Assembly (NCBI GenBank): GCA_902465755.1
Contig: CABQOK010000063.1
Location: 1-7,399, forward strand
Source: an uncultured Anaerococcus sp.
Lineage (GTDB): Bacteria > Bacillota > Clostridia > Tissierellales > Peptoniphilaceae
Length of the DNA: 7,399 bases
Direction: 5' to 3'
The notes below the pieces were generated by a model. The model saw nothing but the letters and a program-made list of their open reading frames with translations, made no database searches and was not told where the DNA came from. Shown piece by piece: positions 1 through 6,396 of the stretch. How positions within the stretch are numbered: the first letter of the stretch is position 1; each line of letters starts with the position of its first letter. The translations under genes and the position numbers were made by a program.

Positions 1-1742
1 TTAAAAAATTCTCTAAAATATTTTCTATCAACATACCTGAACACATAAATAACATCTTCTTTATTGAAATTATCGTATATAGATGGGAAATACATTTTAT
101 CATTATCTAAGTTTGATAATGTATGCGAGTAAATTAGCGCCTCAAAGTAAATATTAACTATACTGCGAAACTCACTATAATGTCTCATAAATATTGCGTT
201 GCAATCTATAAATTTATTTAAGCTAGTGAATTCGTTTTGTATATTTTTTATATTTGAGTCATAATGATAGTAGCTGTTTAACCTATTATGGGACTTAAAC
301 CAATCTACTTTTATGTTTTGGTATATATCATATATCCTTCTTTGCTTCCTATATAAGTACCTAAAATTAAAAATCTCATCTCTTAGGAACAAAATTACTT
401 TTCTATCCTTATTCGTAGACAGTCTAAGGATATTATCTAATACTTGTCCAAAATTATCTCCCAAGTAATAATCTTCTAAGTTTTTATCTTTTGAAGATTC
501 TGAGCCCCTTTTATTATTATTAATATTATCAATATTAAACAAAGCTATTAGATATCTTATATAATCTTTATTTTTCAAAAAATTATTCGCTAGTATCTCT
601 AGTTCTTCTTCTGCAGATTTATAGTCTCCCTGATCATATAATTTATATGCAGTATTAAAATCAGTATTCTTATCATGCTTCCTGTTCTCATTTAATTCTT
701 CATTAAACAAATATAAGGCATCCGTTTTTGAAATCAAAAATTCTTTAAGGTTAATCTTTGTGCTCTTGTCTATTTCTGGGGGAGTTTCACCATTTATTCC
801 AAAACCAAATGGTGGTAACTTCATCAGATATTTGTGCTCATCATTATCAAATCCATAGTTTATAAGGTCTTTATATTCAATAAATTTTAAAGTATTAAAT
901 GGTTCGATCTCTTTATAAATATCATAGTAACTTTTAATTCCATTTGATATACATTTTAAAAACTCGTAAGTTCTTAACCCTTTTTCACTTAATCCATATT
1001 TTAATTTTGTTTTAGTGGATTCGCCTCCAATTACTTTTATATTTATATTGTCATAATATCTAACCTCGAATTCATTTAGATTATCAGTAGTAAACAGATA
1101 AGCATTATTGACATTATTTCCTAGCTGACTTGAAATTAATCTGTAAATCGAATTAAAAGTTGTATCTGATAGAGAGTATCCTATAAAAAGTAACGTATTA
1201 TTAACTATAAGTGATTGTATAAGCTGAGATATAACAGGAAAATCATTATTATAATTATAGTAATCATCCTCTTTTAATACAAAATTCCTCTCATTAATAT
1301 CCCCATGCATTTTAATTATATAATTACCCAATTTTGAATTTGGTACATCTGAATCTTTTTTTATGACTTCATATTTTAAAATCCCTGAATTTAGTTGATC
1401 TTCTAGTAATGTATCATAGTTGGTAGTTATGATATGCTTAGGGGCAATTCTGTCTATTTGTTTGTGGATAAGATTAGGTCTAGCGTTATGTTCATTAAAT
1501 GATTCTAAAATTTTTTCCTCATACTTAATTTTTCCAAAAGTATTATAATAATATTGAGGAATTTTTAAGTAGTCTAATTCATAATTATTTTCTTCTCCAT
1601 ATAGATCATCTCCAAAACTTTTGATAACCTCTCCCCATAATGGATAACCTGAATCTTTTGATATTCCTGCTCCTACAAATAGTATTAGCTTATTAGCTCT
1701 TGCAGCTTCAATTATATGATCAATATGTGTGTCTGTATACAT
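1..1742 (-). CDS. SIR2-like (defence-associated sirtuin type) probable NADase, 3' end cut by window
   Basis: The frame is open for 580 codons from ATG at 1742 and leaves the window with no stop, so the C-terminus is missing. It starts 5 nt after a good ribosome binding site (AAAGGA, 1753-1748). The N-terminal half is a SIR2-like Rossmann domain: nucleotide-binding LFVGAGIS (residues 21-28) then SGYP (31-34), ITTNYD (105-110) with the expected catalytic Asn108, KMHGD (144-148) with the expected catalytic His146, and LLFIGYSLSD (184-193). In studied relatives of this family (ThsA, DSR1/DSR2, SIR2-HerA), the equivalent Asn and His hydrolyse NAD+ and cause phage-triggered NAD depletion. I infer the same cytosolic activity here. 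Residues about 250-580 are helical and unfamiliar; 362-395 (AYKLYDQGDYKSAEEELE) read like one TPR hairpin, perhaps a sensing or oligomerisation part. There is no signal peptide or membrane segment. GC is very low (22% in 1201-1260), unlike hsdR. SIR2 assignment is strong; the defence role is inferred from family and location. Confidence 0.88.
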   Translation of the reverse strand, partial: MYTDTHIDHIIEAARANKLILFVGAGISKDSGYPLWGEVIKSFGDDLYGEENNYELDYLKIPQYYYNTFGKIKYEEKILESFNEHNARPNLIHKQIDRIAPKHIITTNYDTLLEDQLNSGILKYEVIKKDSDVPNSKLGNYIIKMHGDINERNFVLKEDDYYNYNNDFPVISQLIQSLIVNNTLLFIGYSLSDTTFNSIYRLISSQLGNNVNNAYLFTTDNLNEFEVRYYDNINIKVIGGESTKTKLKYGLSEKGLRTYEFLKCISNGIKSYYDIYKEIEPFNTLKFIEYKDLINYGFDNDEHKYLMKLPPFGFGINGETPPEIDKSTKINLKEFLISKTDALYLFNEELNENRKHDKNTDFNTAYKLYDQGDYKSAEEELEILANNFLKNKDYIRYLIALFNIDNINNNKRGSESSKDKNLEDYYLGDNFGQVLDNILRLSTNKDRKVILFLRDEIFNFRYLYRKQRRIYDIYQNIKVDWFKSHNRLNSYYHYDSNIKNIQNEFTSLNKFIDCNAIFMRHYSEFRSIVNIYFEALIYSHTLSNLDNDKMYFPSIYDNFNKEDVIYVFRYVDRKYFREFF

Positions 1743-1758
1743 TTTAGTCCTTTCACTA
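1743..1758 (-). promoter_or_regulatory. Ribosome binding site of the SIR2-like gene
   Basis: On the minus strand AAAGGA (1753-1748) lies 5 nt before the ATG at 1742. This supports that start codon. The stop codon (TAG, 1758-1756) of the broken hsdR-tail frame lies 3 bases upstream of the AAAGGA. Confidence 0.7.
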
Positions 1759-1788
1759 TATAAAGAAACAGTATTTTAGTATATTTTT

Positions 1789-1817
1789 ATAATATTTTAG
1801 ATATTCCCCTAGTCCAA
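1789..1817 (-). promoter_or_regulatory. Candidate sigma-A promoter of the SIR2-like gene
   Basis: On the minus strand TTGGAC (1817-1812) and TATTAT (1794-1789) are separated by exactly 17 bases. They match the -35 and -10 consensus at 3/6 and 5/6 positions. Transcription would begin near 1782, about 40 bases before the SIR2 start. The -35 element lies inside the degenerate hsdR tail, at the site of its original stop region. In this AT-rich DNA the match could be chance, and the gene may simply be read through from RhuM. Confidence 0.35.
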
Positions 1818-1914
1818 GTACCCCCAACACTTCCCCTTCCACAAAGTTAGCTGCAGCAGTTCTTATTAGCTTCCTATATCTCAGCAAGCTAATCTCTTCC
1901 CCGCTTGCCTCATT
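1810..1914 (-). pseudogene. hsdR: Remnant of an hsdR 3' end (second, frameshifted copy)
   Basis: These 105 bases align with 3357-3460, the last codons of the intact hsdR, with roughly a dozen differences (about 88% identity by eye). The translation begins NEASGEEISLLRYRKLIRTA, then AANFVEGEVL where the intact protein has ACDFVEGEVL. One extra base in the C5 run near 1821-1825 (plus strand) shifts the frame, so the normal end AYLD-stop becomes GVLGLG and the frame stays open to TAG at 1758-1756. There is no start codon and no rest of hsdR on this side. The copy begins directly after the RhuM stop codon. Substitutions are spread over both synonymous and replacement positions, so this looks like the tail of a different hsdR allele and not a fresh duplication. 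It is non-coding now and marks a recombination boundary. Confidence 0.88.
1865..1893. repeat. Inverted repeat inside the hsdR-tail remnant
   Basis: ATTAGCTT (1865-1872) and AAGCTAAT (1886-1893) form perfect 8-bp arms around a 13-base spacer. The same structure occurs at 3411-3439 in intact hsdR. It lies within the 41-bp block (1859-1899) that is identical between the two hsdR tails. It may only reflect the coding sequence, but its symmetry is worth noting at a recombination boundary. Confidence 0.6.
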
Positions 1915-2901
1915 TTACTTTAATTTTTTCTCAATAGATTTTAAGCTGTTTAAATAATCTTTCTCAACATTAGTCAGTTCTCTTTGCTTATATTTTTTGT
2001 ATTCATCGTTTGCTTTTTCCAGGGCTTTTTTATGACTAATTGTACCAGCACCGTCTAAAACTTTCTCACCTGTAATAGACAAAACAGAATCCAGGTAATC
2101 AATATGATCTTTCATATACATTATTTTTCGCCTTTTAGCTTGAATTTCAGCAAAATCAAAATAACCAGATACCAATGAATTTAATATAGATAGCTCTTCT
2201 TCATTTAAATAGTTCTTAGCAATTGAGATATCTTTTTTACGCGGAAGGTCTCCAGAAAACGAAGTAAGCCCCATATTAGGTTTTGTTGAATCAACTCTTT
2301 TATAAATCAATTCACTAGCAGTATGACCATGGGCTGCATAATGGAGCTTATTTTGTACGACTTTAAAAAATAATTTAGATTCATCAGTATTAGGATTATA
2401 GTCTGCGCTAGTAGCATACAAATCTAGAACCTGCCTATACATAACCTTTTCTGATGACCTAATATCACGAATTCTTTCAATAAGCTCTCGCCAGTAACCC
2501 CCTCCACCATTCTCCTTTAATCTTTCATCATCCAAGACAAAACCCTTAATCATATATTCCTTGAGCCTTTCTGTGGCCCATATTCTAAAATGAGTAGCAA
2601 CTTTAGACTTTATTCTATAACCTAGTGAGATTATCATGTCTAAATTATAATATTTTACCTGGTATGTCTTTCCATCTGCTGCTCTTGTAGGGATTATCCT
2701 AGTAACTTTATCCGAGTCTAGCTCACCTTCATTAAATATATTTTTAATATGTTCTACAACATTAGATTTACTAGTATTGTATAGTTCAACGAGTTGATTT
2801 TGAGATAACCAAATCGTGTCATCTTCTAGACGGACATTTACTTTAGTACTCCCATCAGCTGATATATAAATTACTATTTCACCTTTATTATAAACTTCCA
2901 T
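1915..2901 (-). CDS. RhuM-family protein
   Basis: This 328-residue cytosolic protein resembles the RhuM family (PF13310), named after a Salmonella pathogenicity island gene and common beside restriction-modification and toxin-antitoxin genes. No biochemical activity is firmly established for the family. Residues 30-57 (IWLSQNQLVELYNTSKSNVV onward) look like a helix-turn-helix of the phage antirepressor/ORF6N kind. Residues 84-129 (YYNLDMIISLGYRIKSK, then HFRIWATERLKEYMIKGF) are the family hallmark. The C-terminal part (about 185-260) carries HYAAHGHTASELIYKRVD and DFAEIQAKRR. Length is normal for the family, so the gene appears intact. The start is supported by AGGTGA (2910-2905) 3 nt before the ATG. 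It lies 96 bases after the DUF4177 gene, with a palindrome between them, and its stop touches the hsdR-tail remnant. The helix-turn-helix suggests DNA binding, perhaps autoregulation, but this is inference. Confidence 0.9.
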   Translation of the reverse strand: MEVYNKGEIVIYISADGSTKVNVRLEDDTIWLSQNQLVELYNTSKSNVVEHIKNIFNEGELDSDKVTRIIPTRAADGKTYQVKYYNLDMIISLGYRIKSKVATHFRIWATERLKEYMIKGFVLDDERLKENGGGGYWRELIERIRDIRSSEKVMYRQVLDLYATSADYNPNTDESKLFFKVVQNKLHYAAHGHTASELIYKRVDSTKPNMGLTSFSGDLPRKKDISIAKNYLNEEELSILNSLVSGYFDFAEIQAKRRKIMYMKDHIDYLDSVLSITGEKVLDGAGTISHKKALEKANDEYKKYKQRELTNVEKDYLNSLKSIEKKLK

Positions 2902-2943
2902 TGTTCACCTAAACATATTTTAACTAAATTTAATTGCTCACTC

Positions 2944-2972
2944 TCAGTTGTTCGGAATTTCCGAATAACTGA
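2944..2972. promoter_or_regulatory. 29-bp near-perfect palindrome upstream of RhuM (candidate operator)
   Basis: Arms TCAGTTGTTCGGAA (2944-2957) and TTCCGAATAACTGA (2959-2972) are reverse complements except for one pair, around a single central base at 2958. It sits 43 bases upstream of the RhuM start and just downstream of an AT-rich promoter-like stretch (2977-2991). That is a typical repressor position. No U-tract follows the repeat in the minus-strand transcript, which argues against a rho-independent terminator. RhuM, with its helix-turn-helix-like N-terminus, is the obvious candidate binder. Confidence 0.6.
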
Positions 2973-2976
2973 AAAG

Positions 2977-3014
2977 TATAATATATACATATCATAACTA
3001 TTCTATAGACTCAA
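2977..3014 (-). promoter_or_regulatory. Candidate promoter for RhuM
   Basis: The minus strand carries TTGAGT (3014-3009, within the last codons of the DUF4177 gene) and an AT-rich block (2991-2977) with several possible -10 hexamers: TATGTA at 17-bp spacing, or the better-looking TATTAT (2983-2978) at a longer, non-ideal spacing. No single pair is convincing. The placement directly before the 2944-2972 palindrome makes a regulated promoter plausible. Confidence 0.3.
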
Positions 3015-3315
3015 AAACCATGGTTGCCTGAATTCTATCTCCTCCACCTAAACCAACACTACCACCTGTTGCAGTCGTAATAGTATGAAGTTTATATCCT
3101 TTTTTGGCTTGGTTGTTGATAACCTCTTCAAGTTGACTTAGGTTTTTAGATCCTGTTCCAATAAGCTTTTCTTTTAAGGTTACTTGTAATACAACGTAGT
3201 GATAGTTTTTTCCAGTTCCTTGAGAAACTACTGAAGCATTGTTTAAAATATTTTCCATTTCTTTCGGATTTATATCTTCATTACTAGTATCAGATTTTTT
3301 AAAAAAATTAGGCAT
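2998..3315 (-). CDS. Small DUF4177-type protein, function unknown
   Basis: This 105-residue protein starts at ATG 3315, chosen because AGGAG (3326-3322) sits 6 nt upstream; a longer frame to 3396 would overlap hsdR and has no such site. The C-terminal ~70 residues resemble DUF4177 (PF13783): a strand YHYVVLQV (38-45), a helix and strand LSQLEEVINNQAKKGYKLHT (59-78), a glycine-rich turn (84-93) and a closing strand ATMVFES (97-103). The KKGYKLHT segment matches the family's usual 'GWEL' position, with Tyr replacing Trp. The N-terminal ~35 residues are polar and probably flexible. There is no membrane segment or signal peptide. It begins 40 bases after the hsdR stop with no terminator between, so it is probably cotranscribed with hsdR. 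No function is established for DUF4177. A binding or regulatory accessory to the restriction complex is possible but unsupported by sequence. Confidence 0.75.
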   Translation of the reverse strand: MPNFFKKSDTSNEDINPKEMENILNNASVVSQGTGKNYHYVVLQVTLKEKLIGTGSKNLSQLEEVINNQAKKGYKLHTITTATGGSVGLGGGDRIQATMVFESIE

Positions 3316-3330
3316 TCTTATCTCCTTTTG
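3316..3330 (-). promoter_or_regulatory. Ribosome binding site fixing the DUF4177 start
   Basis: AAAAGGAGA on the minus strand, with AGGAG at 3326-3322, lies 6 nt before ATG 3315. This strong site decides between the short start and the upstream in-frame ATG at 3396 inside hsdR. Confidence 0.75.
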
Positions 3331-3355
3331 TTTGTTTTTTCTTAGAATTATTATC

Positions 3356-6300
3356 TTAGTCCAAATAAGCCAAGACTTCCCCTTCCACAAAGTCACAGGC
3401 GGCTGTTCTTATTAGCTTCCTATATCTCAGCAAGCTAATCTCTTCTCCACTTGCCTCATTATAGGCGTCTTTGTTGGCGTTTTTTATTAGATCGTCTTCT
3501 CCTAGAGGCTTGGTATTTTCTGCTTTGTCTTTGTAGTTGATAGTGTAGAATACCAAGTCGTCTACCTTTACCTTGTAGTAGTCGGAGAATTTGTTTATTT
3601 TTTCTTCTATGATTTGATTTATTTTGATTCTTGCCAGTTCTTCGATATTTTGATCTACAAATTTGTCTGGGTCTTTTGTCATTTCTTGATAGATTTCTCT
3701 GTAGATTTCTGCTTTTTCTGGGTTGGTTTTTGCTAGTTCTTCTATGGTTTTTTCTATTTCACTATCTTGTTTTGCATCATTACTTGACATATTTCTAGCC
3801 TTTTCTTGCATGAGGCTTGCTAGGTAATTGTAGTCTATAGTGCCTTGGTGGACTGAGATTGGTTCGTAGTATAGGTCTAGTGGGAGATTAAGGTCGTCTT
3901 CATCTATTTTTGGCAGCAATGCCTTTATATAATTATATAAGTCAAAATACTTCTCCAAGGTCTTCTTATCTATAGCGTTTTTGTAATATTCTTCATCCTC
4001 TTCATATTCACTATAGACCATTACAGCTGCATTGGCCTTGTCGAATTTTTGAAAGATTGAAACAAATTCAACCATTTTTTCTATGCCGTACTCGATCTCT
4101 GGGTTTTCTACTAGCCCATAGGTCAATAGTTCTTTTAAACTTTGGCCAAATTTCTCTTTGGATTCTTCATAGCTGGGTGCAGTCACATAGTTTTCCCCAC
4201 CATTTGAATAGAGTTTGAAGGCATTTTCTATGGCCTTTTCATAGGCTTTTGGCGTCCTAAAAGTGATTATCTGCCCATAGGCCTTACGGTCATCATAGAG
4301 CCTATTGGTCCTAGAAAATGCTTGGATAAGTCCTTGAGGAGTCATAGGTGCCCTGTCTATCAAAAGTAGGGACATACTAGGTGCGTCAAAGCCTGTTAGG
4401 AGCCTATCGACTACTATAACTATATCTACCTGCTCAGTCCTAGACTTATACCTGTCCTTTTTCCTGGCAAGTCTGTCGTTTAGGTTGCGATTGTAGGAGC
4501 CTATGGTTTCTAAGGAGAAACTCGTCCCATATTCCTCATTATAGTAAGCCAAGGCTTCTTTCATAGCCTCCTTGTTTTCTAAGGTGCTTTCATCATTTTC
4601 GGCAATAGAATATGTCATGGCAACCTTTGGGAAATCAGCAACCATAGACTTTACCCTATCGGAAACTTTCACATCAGACCTACCCTCAATGACTTCCCTA
4701 AAGAGCCTATAATAACCTATAGCATCCTTGATAGATGATGTGGTAAGGATGGCCCCATAGGTCTTGCCCCTGCCCCTATCTAGGGCAAATTTTCTTGACA
4801 TACCATTTATTATTTTTTCGATAACAGCAAGCTTATACTTATCATCTCCATAAATCTGATCTGGAATATATGACTCTAGCTCATCTTTCTCATACTTGTA
4901 TACATCCATATCAGGCTCAAGGCTTGCCACTATGTCATAGACACCCTCGCCAATCATATCTAGATTATCCACCTGGAAACCAAGGACAGCCCCATCTCCT
5001 ATGGCTTCCTTGACTGTATACTCGTGAAGTCTACGACCAAATTGTTCTTCTGTAGTCTGTGGCAAATCTCCCACAGCAGCCTTCTTATTTTCTGCAAAAA
5101 TAGGCGTGCCAGTAAAGCCATACCACAAGGAATTGATGAAAAATTTCTTCAAAATATTTTGTTGGGATGGAGATATGGCCCTGTGACATTCGTCTACGAC
5201 AAAGGCAATCTCTAGCTTCCTAAGCTTATTTACCTGACTATCTGTTAACCACTTATCCTTGTTATTGATCATATAGTTAAGCTTTTGGACAGTAGTCACC
5301 ACCACAGACCTATCATCTGATAGGAGATGAGATTTCAAATTTTTGACATTGTCAGTCGATTCTATATCGACTGTATCGTTGGCCGCATAGGCCAAAAAGG
5401 AAGATGTGGTTTGCTGGTCAAGATCCACCCTGTCGACTATAAAAATAGTCTTATCAATACGGGGAATCTGATAGAGGTTACGGCTGGCCTTGTAGGAAGT
5501 TAGGGTCTTACCAGATCCAGTTGTATGCCAGACATAACCAGACTCGTGCTTACTTGCAGCTTCTTTTAGGGCCTTGATGGCGTGGATTTGATAAGGACGG
5601 AGGAGTATGATATTTTCCCCCTCATTATCCAGCACACTGTAGTGGCTGATTAGCTGGTGGGCTTGGGGAATGGAAAGGACATCTCTAGCAAAGCCAAAGA
5701 GGTCATCCACTGGATGGTTGTCCCTGGCATTCCATCTGGTTAGAAACTTTTTGTTAAGCTTAGTATCAGTATTGGCAGCAATGTATCTAGTAGTCGACCC
5801 ATTGGAAATCACAAAGCATTGAAGGCAGGAAAAAAGTCCCCTGTACTTGTCAGTGGCTATGTAGTTTTTGATTTGATTGTAGGCATCCATATGAGAAACT
5901 GATCTCTTCTTTAGCTCTATTTGGATAAGAGGAAGTCCATTTATAAGGAGGGTCACATCAAAACGGGCATTTTGGTCAAGACCCATGGTCTTTGGGGCGA
6001 CAAATTGGTTGATGACCTGATAGACTGAAGATCCACCAGCCACATCCTCTCTCTTGAAAACTACAAGACTGACCTTGCCAAGGCTTGAATCTTCTCTCTG
6101 TAGCAAAATTTTGGCAAGGCCATTTTCCCCAACCAGGAACTTGCCCGCCTCATAAAAGGAAGAAAAAGTCATTGCATTTTGAATCTGACGAAACTCAGAA
6201 TCTGTCAAAGGATGGTCGGCAAGGACTGACTTGTTGTTAGTCTCAAGGATCTTCCTAAAGTTATTCCAAAGGTCCTCATGGGTCTTGATAGATGGCTCAT

Positions 6301-6385
6301 AGGTCCACTGGCTCTTGCCGGAAATAAGGTGCTTAATAAGGTCTTTTTCTAATTTTAATTCATCATCAAATTTTATCTCTACCAT
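3356..6385 (-). CDS. hsdR: Type I restriction enzyme R subunit (motor and endonuclease), EcoR124I-like
   Basis: HsdR is the ATP-driven translocase and nuclease of a type I restriction complex (R2M2S). It pulls in DNA from an unmethylated target and cuts far away. This 1009-residue copy is full length. The nuclease domain shows Asp143 (RFDVTLLING) and Glu157-x-Lys159 (IQIELKKR), the PD-(D/E)xK triad, followed by the type I QxxxY motif (Gln171-Tyr175). Helicase motifs follow in order: Walker A TTGSGKT (288-294), motif Ia (IFIVDRVDLDQQT, 314-326), DECH box (398-401), TGTP (425-428), RLLTGFDAPS (661-670), QAFSRTNR (688-695). A long helical C-terminal region, which in EcoR124I docks the MTase, completes it. 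The AGGAG site (6395-6391) shares bases with the hsdS stop, implying translational coupling. GC is higher in the 5' two thirds (45% in 5701-5760) than in neighbouring genes. All key residues are present, so it should be active if HsdM is. Confidence 0.97.
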   Translation of the reverse strand: MVEIKFDDELKLEKDLIKHLISGKSQWTYEPSIKTHEDLWNNFRKILETNNKSVLADHPLTDSEFRQIQNAMTFSSFYEAGKFLVGENGLAKILLQREDSSLGKVSLVVFKREDVAGGSSVYQVINQFVAPKTMGLDQNARFDVTLLINGLPLIQIELKKRSVSHMDAYNQIKNYIATDKYRGLFSCLQCFVISNGSTTRYIAANTDTKLNKKFLTRWNARDNHPVDDLFGFARDVLSIPQAHQLISHYSVLDNEGENIILLRPYQIHAIKALKEAASKHESGYVWHTTGSGKTLTSYKASRNLYQIPRIDKTIFIVDRVDLDQQTTSSFLAYAANDTVDIESTDNVKNLKSHLLSDDRSVVVTTVQKLNYMINNKDKWLTDSQVNKLRKLEIAFVVDECHRAISPSQQNILKKFFINSLWYGFTGTPIFAENKKAAVGDLPQTTEEQFGRRLHEYTVKEAIGDGAVLGFQVDNLDMIGEGVYDIVASLEPDMDVYKYEKDELESYIPDQIYGDDKYKLAVIEKIINGMSRKFALDRGRGKTYGAILTTSSIKDAIGYYRLFREVIEGRSDVKVSDRVKSMVADFPKVAMTYSIAENDESTLENKEAMKEALAYYNEEYGTSFSLETIGSYNRNLNDRLARKKDRYKSRTEQVDIVIVVDRLLTGFDAPSMSLLLIDRAPMTPQGLIQAFSRTNRLYDDRKAYGQIITFRTPKAYEKAIENAFKLYSNGGENYVTAPSYEESKEKFGQSLKELLTYGLVENPEIEYGIEKMVEFVSIFQKFDKANAAVMVYSEYEEDEEYYKNAIDKKTLEKYFDLYNYIKALLPKIDEDDLNLPLDLYYEPISVHQGTIDYNYLASLMQEKARNMSSNDAKQDSEIEKTIEELAKTNPEKAEIYREIYQEMTKDPDKFVDQNIEELARIKINQIIEEKINKFSDYYKVKVDDLVFYTINYKDKAENTKPLGEDDLIKNANKDAYNEASGEEISLLRYRKLIRTAACDFVEGEVLAYLD
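3357..3460. repeat. Intact-gene copy of the hsdR-tail direct repeat
   Basis: The last ~104 bases of hsdR recur in the same orientation at 1810-1914, about 1.55 kb away. The two copies bracket the DUF4177 and RhuM genes. A 41-bp block is identical (3405-3445 and 1859-1899), whereas the bases on its 3' (stop-proximal) side are clearly diverged. Within the block, arms at 3411-3418 and 3432-3439 form the same inverted repeat as at 1865-1893. Confidence 0.88.
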
Positions 6386-6396
6386 AATATCTCCTA
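6386..6396 (-). promoter_or_regulatory. hsdR ribosome binding site overlapping the hsdS stop codon
   Basis: On the minus strand the hsdS stop TAG (6396-6394) supplies the first two bases of AGGAG (6395-6391). The hsdR ATG at 6385 follows after 5 nt. A ribosome ending hsdS would be placed to begin hsdR, so the ratio of S to R may be set by coupled translation. Confidence 0.75.

Noticed and set aside
1..3. TTA at the left edge as the stop codon of the SIR2-like gene
   Set aside because: It is out of frame. The SIR2 frame uses codons whose lowest positions are multiples of three, so bases 1-2 begin an incomplete codon (AA-) and the gene continues outside.
1884..1913. ATG (1913-1911) in the hsdR remnant as a small-gene start
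   Set aside because: It is in a different frame from the remnant and reaches a stop after ten codons, with no ribosome binding site.
2944..2972. Palindrome as a rho-independent terminator
   Set aside because: No T-run follows it on the minus strand (GAGTGAGC comes next). On the plus strand only AAAAG follows, and no plus-strand gene ends there.
3316..3396. N-terminal extension of the DUF4177 protein to an ATG at 3396
   Set aside because: It would overlap the last 41 bases of hsdR in another frame and lacks a good ribosome binding site. The ATG at 3315 has AGGAG at 6-nt spacing, and the extension does not resemble the family.
5024..5215. Plus-strand 63-codon open frame
   Set aside because: It lies wholly inside hsdR, opposite conserved helicase motifs. 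It is an antisense shadow without recognisable protein features.
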